This document shows, in pieces, positions 10,906 to 22,167 of a stretch of 64,000 nt of DNA. Numbering within the stretch: the first letter of the stretch is position 1; each line of letters begins with the position of its first letter. The translations under genes were made by a program, and so were the position numbers. The stretch covers positions 1,798,001-1,862,000 of the forward strand of contig NADL03000740.1 of NCBI GenBank assembly GCA_002205965.3, given 5' to 3'. This DNA comes from Kappaphycus alvarezii (Eukaryota; Rhodophyta; Florideophyceae; Gigartinales; Solieriaceae). The notes beneath the pieces are model-generated. The model worked only from the letters and a program-made list of their open reading frames with translations. It was not told the DNA's origin and searched no databases.

Positions 10906-13900
10906 GAAACCCTCCAAGGTGGGTAGTGTCTTGCATAGCGCCTAGGAGGGTGGAGATCTGGGTACGCGGGTACTTGGGAGAGGGCACAACGTGGGCAGGG
11001 GTTGCCCCATTGAAAACGGGGATTCCATGCCTGAGCACTATGAATACTCAGATCTCGGGGAAAATTCTTGCGGTTTTGCGAGAATCAGGGACAGCTATGA
11101 ACGGCAGGTTCGCGATTTGTTTCCGATAGGTCTTGTTCCCGGCTGTCCGGTAGGCGGTTGATTCAAATTGAAATGGGTTTGATAGATATATATGGAGCCG
11201 GCGTCAGTAAGCAGCGTTATATGTTTTCTCCTATGTGCCTTGAATAGATCCGTGCCGCTAGAGGTGCAGGAGGAGGTCCGGGGCCTCTGTGGGGTTGGTA
11301 AGTGCTGAGTGGTTAGCAGCTTGGTGTGTCGAAGAGAGCGTGTCGTGGTTCACCTTCCGTCACATCATTCAAGGTCATAGAGAAATACGTGGCAGCTGTC
11401 GCGTTTCGCAACGGATGTTCTACGGAGGGAGTGAAGACTCGCTTGTATCAGAAACTTACCGTAGCTACGCTACTTGGTCCACATGTGCGACGTCTGTAAT
11501 ATATCGAGCCCCGCAACACGCAGGATTTAGCCACCGGATTCAAAATTAATTTTGCAAAGACTTTACACCCACTGTGTTGCACATAATATTACGGTGATAA
11601 ACGGTACAATACAGTGTCGTGGAGGGTGGGGATTGCAAAAGTTGGGGCAGTCCCGCGGATGAGAATGTAGGTACTGAGAAGGGAGCTGGGGCAGGTGATA
11701 TTTTTAATCGTGGAGGTGAGGTGAGGGCGAGCGAGGCCACTGATTAAAGGGGGAGTTCCGCGCATGACCAGGAGTGATCGTGCAATTGACGATGAATTTT
11801 CAAGCGACCCTCGTAGTTCCTCATTGAACGAGTTTGATGTGAAATTGGATAAGTGCGGAGGGGTGGTTCGGAGGGCATAAGTCAGTATGCAAGCATTGAC
11901 GCAGTATCGGAGGAGCAATGGCGGAACCACATCTGCATTTGGTGCCGTGGTCGCAGTGTGGATCCATTACTTTGTAGCACTGAGAGCATATGAGCGGGCC
12001 CGAGTCGTCGAGTGCGGGGGATTGAGGTAGCGGCGAAGCATACGAGGTCCTGGAGAAGGGGAGACGTGACAGGCGGGAGAGAGATGCAATAAGAGAAGAG
12101 GCACTAGGAGATAAGGGGAAGTCATGATTGGCCTAACGGTGGACTGAGGCTGGGTTACGGTGGACGTGGTTCGGGAGGGCTGTCCACGACGCCGTTTCCA
12201 AATACTGTAACTGCCGCAAGCAGCGCGATACGGTTCCTGCAAGAGTGTACAGGGAACGAGTTGTGGACGCTGCAACTGCGCTCCTAGCTCGTATTCCACG
12301 AAGTTAGATTAAAGGATCCGGAATTCGCGGGATGCGCATGTGTGACCATTGGAGATAAGAAGCCAGTGGGGGATATTCTGGATGCGATGGTACGTGTGCA
12401 TGGTCAGGTAGAAGTCCTCATGAAGACGGTACGGGACAGCATTGATGAGGCTGGAGCTTGGTAAGTACTGACAGTACCATGGAAACCACCGCCTCCATCA
12501 GGAGGGTGCAGGCGAGTTTGACATCTCTCTCCGAGAGGAGCGGGACATTTTTGATGCTTGATTCAAATTCCATTTGGTCGTGATCGAACTAGAGATGACA
12601 AAAAGGTGAACGATGGGAGGGGTAACATGACGGAATAAAAGCTTACGCTTGAATGCGGTAGCAGGACCCGCTGGTACTGCTGGAAACCTCATACAGGCAT
12701 TTTGACGGCTCGTACGTTCGTATGCTTTTTGTGCATGGCTAGCAGCAGTCGGCAAGTGCCTTCGGCATACATTGGTTAGTGTACGCGGGTGAGCCAGGAG
12801 GGACGTCGATGATGTGATGTCCGCTGTCGGCGACAACCGGTAGGGCGATCACTTCATTAAGGGGTGCTAATTTGGATGGGGCTATGGTAGGTCGAATAAC
12901 GCGGGCCGGGAAGGGATTATATGGAATTGGAATTAGATGACCCCCTTTACATGGATCCACAGCGCATCGCTAACGTCGGGGCCAGTGCCTGCCACTTACC
13001 GCCCCGATGTCAGCACAGCAGTGGCTCAGGAGACCACAAGTGGAAAATTTTTTAAACGGGTCGAACGGCCTGAGAGAAGGAAAACAAGCTAGATGGGTCT
13101 ACTTGATGCGAGCCTTCTTGGCTGCCCAGGCTGACCTGCAAGCTGAGGCCTAGGGAGATGGAAAGGATACACGTGTAATTCATATTGATGAGGCCGGCGA
13201 ACGAAGGCGCATTAACGAGGACGCCTGGGTTTTGAATTGATGTAGCATTTGCTAAGAGTGCGAAAGAATTTGATGGCATCGGGAGCATCAATACAGACTA
13301 TGACGAATTGTCGTCAGAGCCATCAAGGTGCATGGAGCCGTTCGAGCTTATGGATGATGGAATCGATACTATCTGGGCTCTATTGGCGACCTGCACCGGG
13401 ATTAGTAATCTGGCATGTCGGCAAATGCAGAGGAAAAAATGGGCTTTCGTGAATGAGGCGTGGAAGGTTGGCTGTTTGCCGCAGGCCGGATATCGCCGTT
13501 GCGTTGTTGGAATGGTATGGGCGTCGAATCGGAAATAAGAACGAGTGCAGAGCTAGGGAGGTCCCGTCGGGCTTTCCAGTGAACGAAATTGATGAGCGCG
13601 GGGAGGGCGTAACGACGCCCTCCTAGGGAGTGACCGCCGACCCTCGCAGGCGGAGAAGACGCGGGGAGTGAAGGTCTGGACAGGCGGAAGAAGAAGGGTT
13701 GAGGAAGCGAGCAGCACGGAGGAGTTGGAGATTTCCTGGAACGGCAGTTCAGGGAGTGAAGAGGGTTTACAAGGGTAGGCCGCCTGCGGTGCAGATGTGG
13801 AGAGGGCATGGGTGACAGCGTGAGAGAGTTCAGCATAGGGAGCGCTGAGTATAGCTCGAGTAGCCTATGAAATGAGTTTGACAACCAGTTTCACGGCTCG

Positions 13901-15400
13901 GCTGATTTTGCCGGAGCTGGTCACGAGGGATAACGGATAGACTTTTCAAAGGTAGCAATCGTTCCCGGCTTCGAATGCGGCTACAGCGTAACGCCATGGA
14001 TCGTGCAATTCAGCTGCGCCAGTCGAGCGGATGCGAGGGAGAGGGAACCATTTCTAGAGAGCTGGTGTGGCTCGTGACGGAAAGTTTGATTGAGTACGGC
14101 AGGGCAAGAGGTTCAGGCGGACAGAAACGGATTGAGAGGTGCCAGGCTCAGCGTGTGCAGCCGCAGCACGGAAACGGATAAGGAATGAGGTTACAATGTG
14201 GAGGCTGAGGCCCAGGATAGAGCAAATATGGAAGGGACGAAGGGGGGAACAGGAATTTCGAGGAGCGAAGGGAGGAGGGCAGGGGAAGTGTTGGTGATGA
14301 GTGGGATTTGGGGAGGGAAGGGTGTGGAGTGTCAGGCAAGCTATCGGCCAAAGTTGCGCGTTCTGATGTGCGATCATGTTGGGAAGTCGAGAAGGCATAA
14401 GGGTTTCGGCATCGTTTGTACAGACATATGATTACCACGAGGCGGGAATATCAAGATGTTGAGAAGTTCGTCTCGTGCTTTTAACACGATTTGACAGGTC
14501 CCTCTGGACTGCCGGTGCGAGGAGGAGAACAACAAGAGGGCGATCCTTTTGGGAATGCCGAAAGACCGGCCTGCGGCAGTGTTGCAAGCAAACGTTGACA
14601 AGTACCCTGGGGACTTCGTCCTGACAAGGACGATCATAGGTGTTAGCCCTGATCAGCGGAAGCTGGTTTTACTGCACTTCCGGGTCTGATGTGCCGGAAA
14701 AAGCAAAAGAAATTACAGTAAGGTATTGCCGTGTTTTTTTTTGTACTCTTTTGTGGTCATTGCTTCTCTCAGGAAAGCGAAGTTCATGTTTTCCCGAACT
14801 CTCATCGTAAACCGAACTGCCTAAACTAAATGCTACGGTAATTGCTGACCTGCCTGCGATGTACAGTACGTGTAGTCTGGCGGCGACCGTGCTCGCCAGT
14901 GTACCACTGATTCTAGCAGTTTAGCCGACCGCTTCCCAGTCGGACCAATATCCGGTTGTGCACGGGGCGTTCATGTCTGCAGAAATACTGTAGCTCTCTC
15001 TTTCTAAGGTGTCTTGCTCCTGCTCCACAATGGATCAAATAACGAGGCCCAGAGCGTTTGTTGCTCAAGACAGGACAGCCCCGCACGAATACGAATCGCG
15101 GAACCACGCAACGCAATTTCACGCCCCTACGACCGTCTCCGTCAACGCGAAACAGAGCCCACTGCTATTACACAGTGGTAAACAGATCCGTTCTCTCGAG
15201 AAGCAAGTGAACGGCAGCGCGCGGTGGCGACTTCCTCATTTTGCCGCCACACAGGTCTGAGGCCAGTCGTTTTTGGAAGCGATTCAGGCTATATCAATAC
15301 ATTACTTCGATTCCAAGTTGGTTGAAAGTGTCGCCAACCCTCCATATCGGCCACCCCCGAATCGGCCATCGCCAAACTGCTCGCACCCCACAAACCATTC
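10906..15400. other. GC-rich region with no recognisable gene
   Basis: The plus strand is G-rich, notably 13550-14400. Short open runs of ordinary amino-acid composition exist at about 12345-12465 (a charged, helix-like segment ending in a stop) and 14510-14690 (about 60 codons, rich in Lys, Arg and Val, ending at TGA 14689). Neither matches a family I know. Intervening sequence is stop-riddled. It could be an old transposon or a decayed multi-exon gene. A GTAC palindrome lies at 14861-14870. Confidence 0.4.
14510..14690 (+). pseudogene. Unrecognised short coding-like run
   Basis: A plus-frame run of about 60 codons begins D-C-R-C-E-E-E-N-N-K and ends in ...LVLLHFRV before TGA. Its mixed composition, with hydrophobic residues spaced among charged ones, is more protein-like than surrounding frames. 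It has no in-frame ATG near its start, so it would be an exon or a remnant. There is no recognised domain. Confidence that it was ever translated is low. Confidence 0.2.
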
Positions 15401-15468
15401 CTCCGTCCAAACTACCACGACCTCCCGTACCTGTTCACACCCGTCATCCCAAGCGTGCCCTCCGCATG

Positions 15469-15804
15469 CTATTCGCGGCAAGTCTCTGTGCTTATGCTCG
15501 GTGGTCCCCCGCACACGCCCGTACTCGCTCCCGCACCCGCAGTCGCAGCGCTCTCCGTCGTTATCCCTTCCGCGATTTCATTTTCAGTGACTCTCTTCCG
15601 TACAATCCGTGTCTTTGTGGCCCCTCGACAGTATCGGCACAGGCCATCTACGGTGATAACCTCTGTCCTTCCTCCATTCTCCATTTTCCTTGTCGCCGGT
15701 AAGCATTTTCCGTCCTTCTTGACAACAACTGGTGTGACCACGGAACCTGTGTCGCTCATTTGCTGGGCATTCTGCAACGTTGCTGATAGGACGCTAGTAA
15801 GCAT
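15469..15804 (-). CDS. C-terminal part of unknown hydrophobic-protein gene (exon 2 or frameshifted)
   Basis: This open frame lies directly downstream (minus strand) of the 15810-16376 frame and continues it in another phase. The phase stays open upstream past its first ATG at 15804 to about 15830. It holds a cysteine pair in a basic context (LCRYC followed by TKTRIVRKRV) and an Ala/Thr/Gly-rich tail. The related copy at 57.5-58.1 kb also follows its conserved segment with a basic KKKTRVAKR tail, which supports joining the two frames. The join would need an intron or a frameshift between about 15810 and 15880; a GT donor-like site sits near 15879. The function is unknown. Confidence 0.4.
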   Translation of the reverse strand: MLTSVLSATLQNAQQMSDTGSVVTPVVVKKDGKCLPATRKMENGGRTEVITVDGLCRYCRGATKTRIVRKRVTENEIAEGITTESAATAGAGASTGVCGGPPSISTETCRE

Positions 15805-15809
15805 ACTTG

Positions 15810-16376
15810 CTATGTTGGATGCAGGTTCAAATCCTTCTTTGGGGAAAAATGAATTAGCAGTAAGTTCTTTACCCGCGTACGGATTTTCGATCCGGTAGCC
15901 TCCTCAACAAGTTCAATGATGGCTTCTTCGTCAATCCAGTCTTCTGGAAATACTTTCCCCAAGGCATTAACAGCGGAAGCTATCAGGGCTTTTGCTCGAT
16001 TACGGAATTGATACATTACGGCGCCGATCACACCAGTGCTTAGAGTTTGGGAGACAACTTGGAAAATCAGCTGCTGCATAAAAACGATACCATTCTTGAT
16101 GTATGTCAGGAGTGAAGCGAGAAGGAGGCTGGGGAGGTGTTTTAGAAAGGCGATGAATAGAGGAGGCAGAGTTTGAAGTAGAGTGAGGAAAGAGGTGGGG
16201 ATGGAAGAAAATTGGGTTTGGGCAGCGTTAAGGAGGGCATCGGTCGCTAAGAGGGTGATGTTGAGTGCAGTGGACAAGGAGGTAGAGGGAGTCGGATCTA
16301 CTCTGACTTGCTCTGTTAGGCACTGAAGGGTCATATTGGTAATTGCGGAGATAGGCTGAGAGGCTAGCTCTGCCAT
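15810..16376 (-). CDS. Unknown gene, hydrophobic helices plus acidic WIDEEAII segment
   Basis: The ATG at 16374-16376 starts a frame of about 188 codons; the open frame extends upstream only through a GTG. I do not recognise the family. Visible features are a Thr/Ser/Leu-rich N-terminus, a strongly hydrophobic middle (about residues 65-110, runs such as LPPLFIAFLKHLPSLLLASLL) and a second hydrophobic segment around LSTGVIGAVMYQ. A conserved acidic motif EDWIDEEAIIELVEEATG follows before the frame ends. This reads as an integral or peripheral membrane protein with an acidic amphipathic helix. A decayed relative lies at 57.5-58.1 kb. A TATA-like box lies about 70 bp upstream of the ATG. A spliced or frameshifted C-terminal part probably follows at 15469-15804. 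Confidence 0.55.
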   Translation of the reverse strand: MAELASQPISAITNMTLQCLTEQVRVDPTPSTSLSTALNITLLATDALLNAAQTQFSSIPTSFLTLLQTLPPLFIAFLKHLPSLLLASLLTYIKNGIVFMQQLIFQVVSQTLSTGVIGAVMYQFRNRAKALIASAVNALGKVFPEDWIDEEAIIELVEEATGSKIRTRVKNLLLIHFSPKKDLNLHPT

Positions 16377-16442
16377 TTTTTGGGTCGTTGCGGGCACAAC
16401 GTCGTGCAGAAAATCTAACTTGGGCCGCCGTGTGGGTAACAG

Positions 16443-16452
16443 GGATATTTAT
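16443..16452 (-). promoter_or_regulatory. TATA-like box for the 16376 gene
   Basis: On the minus strand the sequence reads ATTATAAATATCCC, containing TATAAATA, about 70 bp before the ATG at 16376. That distance allows a 30-40 nt leader. No other core element is certain. Confidence 0.4.
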
Positions 16453-16619
16453 AATACAAAACGGTTCCACTCGTTTGTGCACAGTGCCCAAGCAGGTTCT
16501 CGAAGCTTATTTTGACAGTCAATCCAGAAATAAAGGTTTAGTATTGTATGCAATGCCGCAGTGGAAAATCAATAAATGAAAGACTTGATGAATTATCGTC
16601 CAAGAGATATTAGCTAGCC

Positions 16620-17721
16620 GAAGTACACTAAGAGGAGTATATACATTACTGTACGTACGGTACAGTCTTGCACAGTACAAACATGGGAAGAATTTTCATA
16701 TCTTTCATCAAAGTCTCAAGTTTTTGTGCCTTTTTACGACGATAGCTTCGCTCGACAATGCGAAAACTTTCAAAAGAATATTTTTAGCCCGGAATATTTT
16801 GCTGTTTTGGTATTAAATTCAATTCAGGTTTTACAGATTGGTCATTGAAATTGGATGGATCAAAAATGAGCGGCAGTGATCATACGGCATGTTAGTCCTG
16901 TAACAAGATGGTTTACACCGTGGCTGTACAATTTTGGATACCAGTGGACCACTGGCAGTGGTCATTCTGCTCTGTACAGTATCGTGCCACACATGTATAG
17001 TACAGTACAGTACTGTACAGCTGGAGAGATATTTACTCCTTACTTAGCAGCACCCTCATCCCTGGAACCAACCTGTGGCCTGCACACCTCCTCCTTAAGC
17101 CCTCGAGCTCACCCTTTGCGACAATTGCCAGTCCCTCGCATGCGGCGTAACCGTTTTTCTCCCCTCCAATCCACTTCCAGCAAGACAGCCGCCTGATGCA
17201 GCTGAGATCGCTAATCATGAAAAGCTTCGAGACATTGATTGCCAACTGTCTCGTCCACAACTCAACCTCCGACAAGGCCGCTAAACCTCCCCGGACTTGA
17301 CCCTCCAGCTCATCGCCTTCTGCCCTACTGTACCACTCGCCTCACGGATGACCTTGTCCCATGTCAAATCGTCTTCCGCTGTATTTCTGCTTTTGAAACG
17401 GCCTACCGAATGATCCATAGAAGCTATCGCCTCTATCATATTGTCATCTAAAGCCATGTGTCTACAATATGTAGTGTCCTAAGCTCCCCTGCCCACAGGC
17501 GACGCGGTGTATTAAGTTAATTCGTACTATTGCTGTAATGTCAATTATCCAGTGTTGTCACTCCCACTCAGATGAGACTGTAATGCGAATATCCCCTTTT
17601 TGGGGATTATACCAACTACCTACAGTACGCAACAAAATAAAAACAAATTTGAGAAATTACTACCGACCGAGATAACGACTGTAAGAAATAAAACTGTCGT
17701 ACAGTGCGTACTACGCGAACG
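16620..17721. other. No gene; GTAC palindrome clusters
   Basis: GTAC-type palindromes occur at 16645-16677, 16973-16980 and 16999-17020, the last a run of TACAGTACAGTACTGTACAG. No convincing coding frame lies between them; minus-strand frames around 17033-17275 are short and unrecognised. Confidence 0.5.
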
Positions 17722-17745
17722 GTCGTGGCCAATTATGGGCCACGA
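17722..17745. repeat. Perfect 9-bp inverted repeat next to copia LTR
   Basis: GTCGTGGCC and GGCCACGAC flank a 7-bp AT-rich loop, about 14 bp outside the left LTR of copia element A. It may be a hairpin in the pre-insertion sequence. It is not followed by a T-run typical of a bacterial terminator, and the context is eukaryotic. Confidence 0.7.
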
Positions 17746-17758
17746 CTACAGTCGTGAA

Positions 17759-18049
17759 AACTCGTACTGTGCGCGACAACGGTAAGTCTTGTACTTACAA
17801 TCAAGGCTTGGTAAAACTGCTGACGTAGGAAGGGTTAAGAGGCGAAGAGACTTTATGAGAAGGGCTAAGGAATACCACCAAAGCAGGACAACGGACTACG
17901 GTCAACGCTGTGTATACTTCTCCAATCTCCTTATCTCCTTCGGAGTGAACGTGCCCGACCGCCGCCGTCGTGCAATCTAAGTACCCGAGCAAGCACGATA
18001 GCTAATACCTGTACACGTATGCTGCGATGTACAAATCATTTTCTTAATA
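17759..18049 (-). repeat. 3' LTR of copia element A
   Basis: This direct repeat of about 290 bp matches 23886-24169 with many small indels. Both begin (plus strand) with AACTCGTACTGTGCGCG and end TTTTCTTAA. On the minus strand the intact LTR would begin TGTTAAGAAAA; here the first bases read TATTAAG. It contains GTACACGTATG shared with the other LTR. The outer end is approximate by a few bases. Confidence 0.8.
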
Positions 18050-18739
18050 CTCTCCCCGTTTGTATCAATCGGCTTGTGCGGGGTCGCCAAAAAAAAATCG
18101 ACGGCCGCACCTAACTAGTCACACCTGGGCACCGTAAAAGGTAGTAGATATCCTTTGGGAACATGCTAAAAAAAGCGAACGCCCGTAGCGGTCGGATATT
18201 ATCACACCCGGGAATACAAACATAACTTGTGGACGAATACTTAAAATGGCCAAACGCATTTAGTTCACAACCCTTTATAAAAGGGAGAAATGTCTCTCTG
18301 TTTGTTCAGTCTGGCAAGTCAACATCCACATTCGGTACTGATAAACAGACATCATTACAACAGTTGTCTGTCCATTTTTATAAGCTCCCATGACTCTTTC
18401 CCATTATCCCTCTATATTTCGCTACATGTGAAGAACTTTATGAAGGGAGAAACAGCGGGCAAAACGGTGCAATGTCTAACGATCGGAGATTCGCTTGCGG
18501 ATCATCCGGGGAGCCTGGCAACTTGAATCGAAGCGAGCCTAGTTGACGAGCTCCAGCGGCCAGTTTTCTCCAGAGGGCGGATAACGGTATTGTAAGCGGA
18601 CAGGGTGAACGGACCAGGTGTTGTGTGCAAATGGCATAGACAGGTGTCGGACCCCTTTTAGGCATCAGAAGGTAAGGGTGCGCGGTCATTGCGGACAATC
18701 CACTGGTCTGGCTTGATGTACAGCTTTACGGAAAAATGA

Positions 18740-19379
18740 TAGATCGAAGCGTGGCATGAGATATAAGCTTTGTCAAACCATCCTCCATATTCTTGTGACT
18801 CCTGACAAATCCAATATCTGAAATCGTTTCGTCACAAATCACTCGCGAACAGCAGCAATGTCAAGCATCATTCGTCTTTCAGAAGTACGGTACCCTTTAG
18901 ATATCACATCAAAGAGAGATTTGCTGTCTGTCATGAGTTGCACCGGGACGCGATATCGTAAGACGCTAGAAAGCTCGCTGAGAAGGCTATCGCGAAGTAG
19001 AACATATCACTAAATGCGATAACTTCCCCAGCCGTTGGAAAACTTGTCACCGGCGGGACCTGTAGGATTTGAAAGAAATCGGCACAACGCAATCTTGATT
19101 ATCGGCGAGAAAAACGATGTTTCCAAGTTGTGATGATATATCAGCGTTATTGGCGAAGGATGAATCGGAGAAGCCGATAACTCTGAGTTTGTGCTTGTTG
19201 AGCTTGCGAAGTTTCAAGCTGGATGCATTGTGGACAGCATATTTGACTGCTTTGTTCAAACGCCGGATAATGGAGCATCTGTCTTTTGAAAACATAGATT
19301 CTGTGACTTTTGCCAGCTGCAATATCTCGAATAGGCAGTCCGGACGAGAGATGGCAAGCAACGTGAGGCGCATGCGCAT
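18740..19379 (-). pseudogene. Copia A RNase H and end of pol
   Basis: Minus-strand frames contain the copia RNase H signature: LRVIGFSDSSFANNADISSQLG, with the catalytic Asp inside FSDSSFANN, at about 19120-19190. AGEVIAFSDMFYFAIAF follows near 19030, and then a degraded D-G-L-T-K-like end near 18760. RNase H removes the RNA strand of the replication intermediate. Two or more frameshifts separate the blocks, so this is not a working enzyme. Confidence 0.75.
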
Positions 19380-20136
19380 TGAGCGGGACTGCTTGAAAGA
19401 GGAATCGATAGGGATGAACTCCAGTTTGCGAGGATAAGCCTTATGGTCAATGAATAGATCGCCTTGGTCGTCCTGAGATATAAAAAACCGGTGAACTCAA
19501 ATGGGAATTCTGTGCCCTCGGAACCGATTTCAAAACGTTCGTGTGTCAGGCGCACAGTTCTCTGAAGTGGGTCGGTACCGGCACGAATGATATCATCAAC
19601 ATAAGCCCCGCTGGTACATTGAAGAAGGCTATAAGAAAGAAGATGATACAAAGCGGGATATGTGAAGGTATCATATCAAGATCCTGGCGATGGTGCTTGT
19701 CAAATGTAGTATGCCACAGGTTGCTTGCATCGCATAAGCCGTAAAGGGGTCGGAGGAGTTTAAAGCATTGGTCTGGATTAAGTTCAAACTCAGGAGCAGG
19801 GTTGCGAATGAAGACCTACATTGCAAAGGGCTCGGATGGCTGGAAAAATGCTTGACGGATGTCCAAAGACCATAGGCTGGAGCCGAAAATGGCAGCCAGG
19901 GCAAGCAGAATTCTGACTGATAGCGGCTGGATCGTGGTTGAGGAGTGAACAAACATGTTCTTCAATTTATCACGGTGCCCACCGATTACATAATGGGCCT
20001 TCAATTTAACCTTATTATCCACAGTCGATTTGATGGGAAGGACGAAGCGGCCGGGTAGGAAACTAGCGTCTGGGGGTATTTGCTCCTTCAAAATGACCTT
20101 GAACGTACCCTTTTCTAGAATGTTGCGAACTTCCAT
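19256..20136 (-). pseudogene. Copia A reverse transcriptase
   Basis: The N-terminal RT region is open at 19816-20136 and contains ILEKGTFKVIL, LPGRFVLPIKST, YVIGGHRDKLKNM and then SLDIRQAFFQ, the strand carrying the first catalytic Asp. The later part, in other frames down to 19256, includes GAYVDDIIRAGTD near 19590, the Y-V-D-D active site of copia RTs. Both metal-binding motifs therefore survive while the frame is broken. It would copy the element RNA in cytoplasmic particles. Confidence 0.8.
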
Positions 20137-20414
20137 CTTCTTGGCGGCCGTTATTTCGAAGCTCTTGGCACGTTCATCTTCAGGGTAGAGGACTTCGTTT
20201 AAATGTACGTAGCCATCTGTATGTGGAAACTTTATTTGCTGAAGACAATTACTGAGGTCGCAGAAGAATGAATGGGAAAAGAATTCAGGAGTGAAGTATG
20301 GTGTGACCTGGGTAACGCTAAAAGAACAAGCAGGACCGATGTTAACATCACGAATGAAGACAAGCTTCTTATCATAGCTGATGCCTTCAACTTCGAAAGG
20401 CCCAACCCACTCTT

Positions 20415-21520
20415 CTATGGGATTCGCGTGCAGTTACTACCTCCAAACGAGGACTTTTTTGCCGGGTTTATAGGCACGATCGCAAGCAGGCGGAATTGAA
20501 TGATGAAGGGTACCCTTAACCTTGAGTTTTGCCATCTGAAGTTGCTTTTCGTGCCTAGCTGTCCTGGCAATGTTAGCCCGCTGAGAAAGAGTGGGAAGCG
20601 TAGTACCGATTTAGGTAGGATTAGAAAGGTCCGGGAATTCGCCAAAGACAAGCGCGGAGGGCACTAGTCCTTCAGGTCCAAGTTTATCATTCATAGATTT
20701 AACAGCACATGCGAGCGCAAGGTGTTTTATCTGTTTCGGTATGATCCGACCTTATTTTCCGGTAAATATTGCGAAGGGGCGCATGGTACCTTTCACCGAT
20801 ACCAAGGCTTGAATGTGCTTCAATATATGTCCTTTGTACCTCGACGTTGGATGCCCGGGCAAGGTGCATAAATGTCTCACCGAATTGTGAACCTTGATCT
20901 TAATAATGCGGTGAGGGAGTCCGATGTACATAAAGCCACAAAATTCGATCAAATTCTGCCAGATAGTCTCCGTGAAAGAGTCCGTGAGGATTTTTGCCAC
21001 ACCAAACTAGGTGCCATCATCGACGACATGTAGTACCGGATCACCGTCAAGGTAAACAATATCCAAGAATACAAGTTCGTTGAAACGAACATCTTCAGCA
21101 CCCATTGATACGCGGGAACTAAGAGGAGCACGCTGGATACGTTGGCAGGAGTCTCACCTTTTCGATATTTCTCGCAAGGCATTCAAGTTTTCAAGAGTTG
21201 CATCTGCGGGACGTGAGCGCTTCAAAAAGTTGAACAATTTATCGTGGCACTTGGATGAAAAAACTGACGATACAGGCCGTTAAGTTGTGCAGTTGTAAGA
21301 TATGTTGAAGTCGTGAATTCCATCTCGGCATACAAATGATTGCTCTTCGAACGGATCAGTGGAACGTGCCACTCGTAAGAACAGACTTGGATGCCGACGG
21401 GTTTTGTATGAAAGGCGCGTTCGCATAAAAGGTTCGAAACGACGCAAGGAGTGATCGACTCTCGGTCGTATACATACATACCAAATAGGGCACGGATGTG
21501 AGTATTAACTATATCCAAGT
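20415..21520 (-). pseudogene. Copia A integrase
   Basis: Reading the minus strand and allowing frame changes, the order is an N-terminal zinc region (RQFFHPSA, later D-S-C-Q-R-I) near 21220-21300 and the catalytic core FNELVFLDIVYLDGDPVLHVVDDGTKFGVAKIL near 20990-21090. TGLP/IGLPHRI follows near 20910, and then a C-terminal stretch (LGPEGLVPSALVFGE, KGTLHHSIPP) to about 20415. Integrase inserts the cDNA. At least three frameshifts are needed to read it through. Confidence 0.75.
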
Positions 21521-22167
21521 CGAAAAAGACCTGTTGGGTGCCAGGAGGAGTGCGGAGAAGTACTCAAATAATGCCAAGTGAATCATACACTGCATCTGCG
21601 AAACGGAATCTGTTTAGAGATCGACGGATTCGACGGGAATGGATAACAAGGAAAGCAAGGATACGGTTCATTTCTTCGCGACCGATGACAGATTTAGGGG
21701 CTCCGATATCGCACAGAAATCCAAGTGGTCGTCGCTGTTGGATCTCGTCGGCTAAGGATGTAACATTTGTGGAAGTGCAATCAATATCTGTCCAGTTATC
21801 AGAACGAGAAGTACTCCTTCGATGATCAGAACGAGTGTTAGTTGCATGCTGGTGTAGTAGGGTGCGGAGGCTAGCTAGTTTTCCTCTCCACCCAAGCGAA
21901 AATCCTGGGAAATCAAATCAAGTTGGGAGGAGAGATGTATAGAGAAGATCTTTTGGTCAGCATTATCAAATGGATTCACAAGAAAAGTTTGCGCTCCTCC
22001 TCTTGCACGACGCTGTTCTCGACTGTATTATCAAAGAGTGTGTCAAATATGGTGAGGTCTTCAGGCAAATCATGAATATGGTGGGTATCTTGGCAGAATC
22101 ACTGCTTTCGGCGTCAAGTTCAAATTAAAGTCCCTTAGCAAAGTCCGCTACAATATGAATGGTCAAA

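Noticed and set aside
12739..12960. Protease-like reading VADSGHHIIDVP on the minus strand
   Set aside because: D-S-G alone is weak; no flanking hydrophobic strands or RT follow on that strand.
15241..15702. Plus-strand ORF of 153 codons
   Set aside because: It is antisense to the minus-strand unknown gene, Arg/Pro/Ser-rich and without domains.
15815..15835. GGTTCAAATCC resembling a tRNA T-arm
   Set aside because: No acceptor, D-arm or anticodon stem can be built around it, and it lies at the joint of a coding gene on the other strand.
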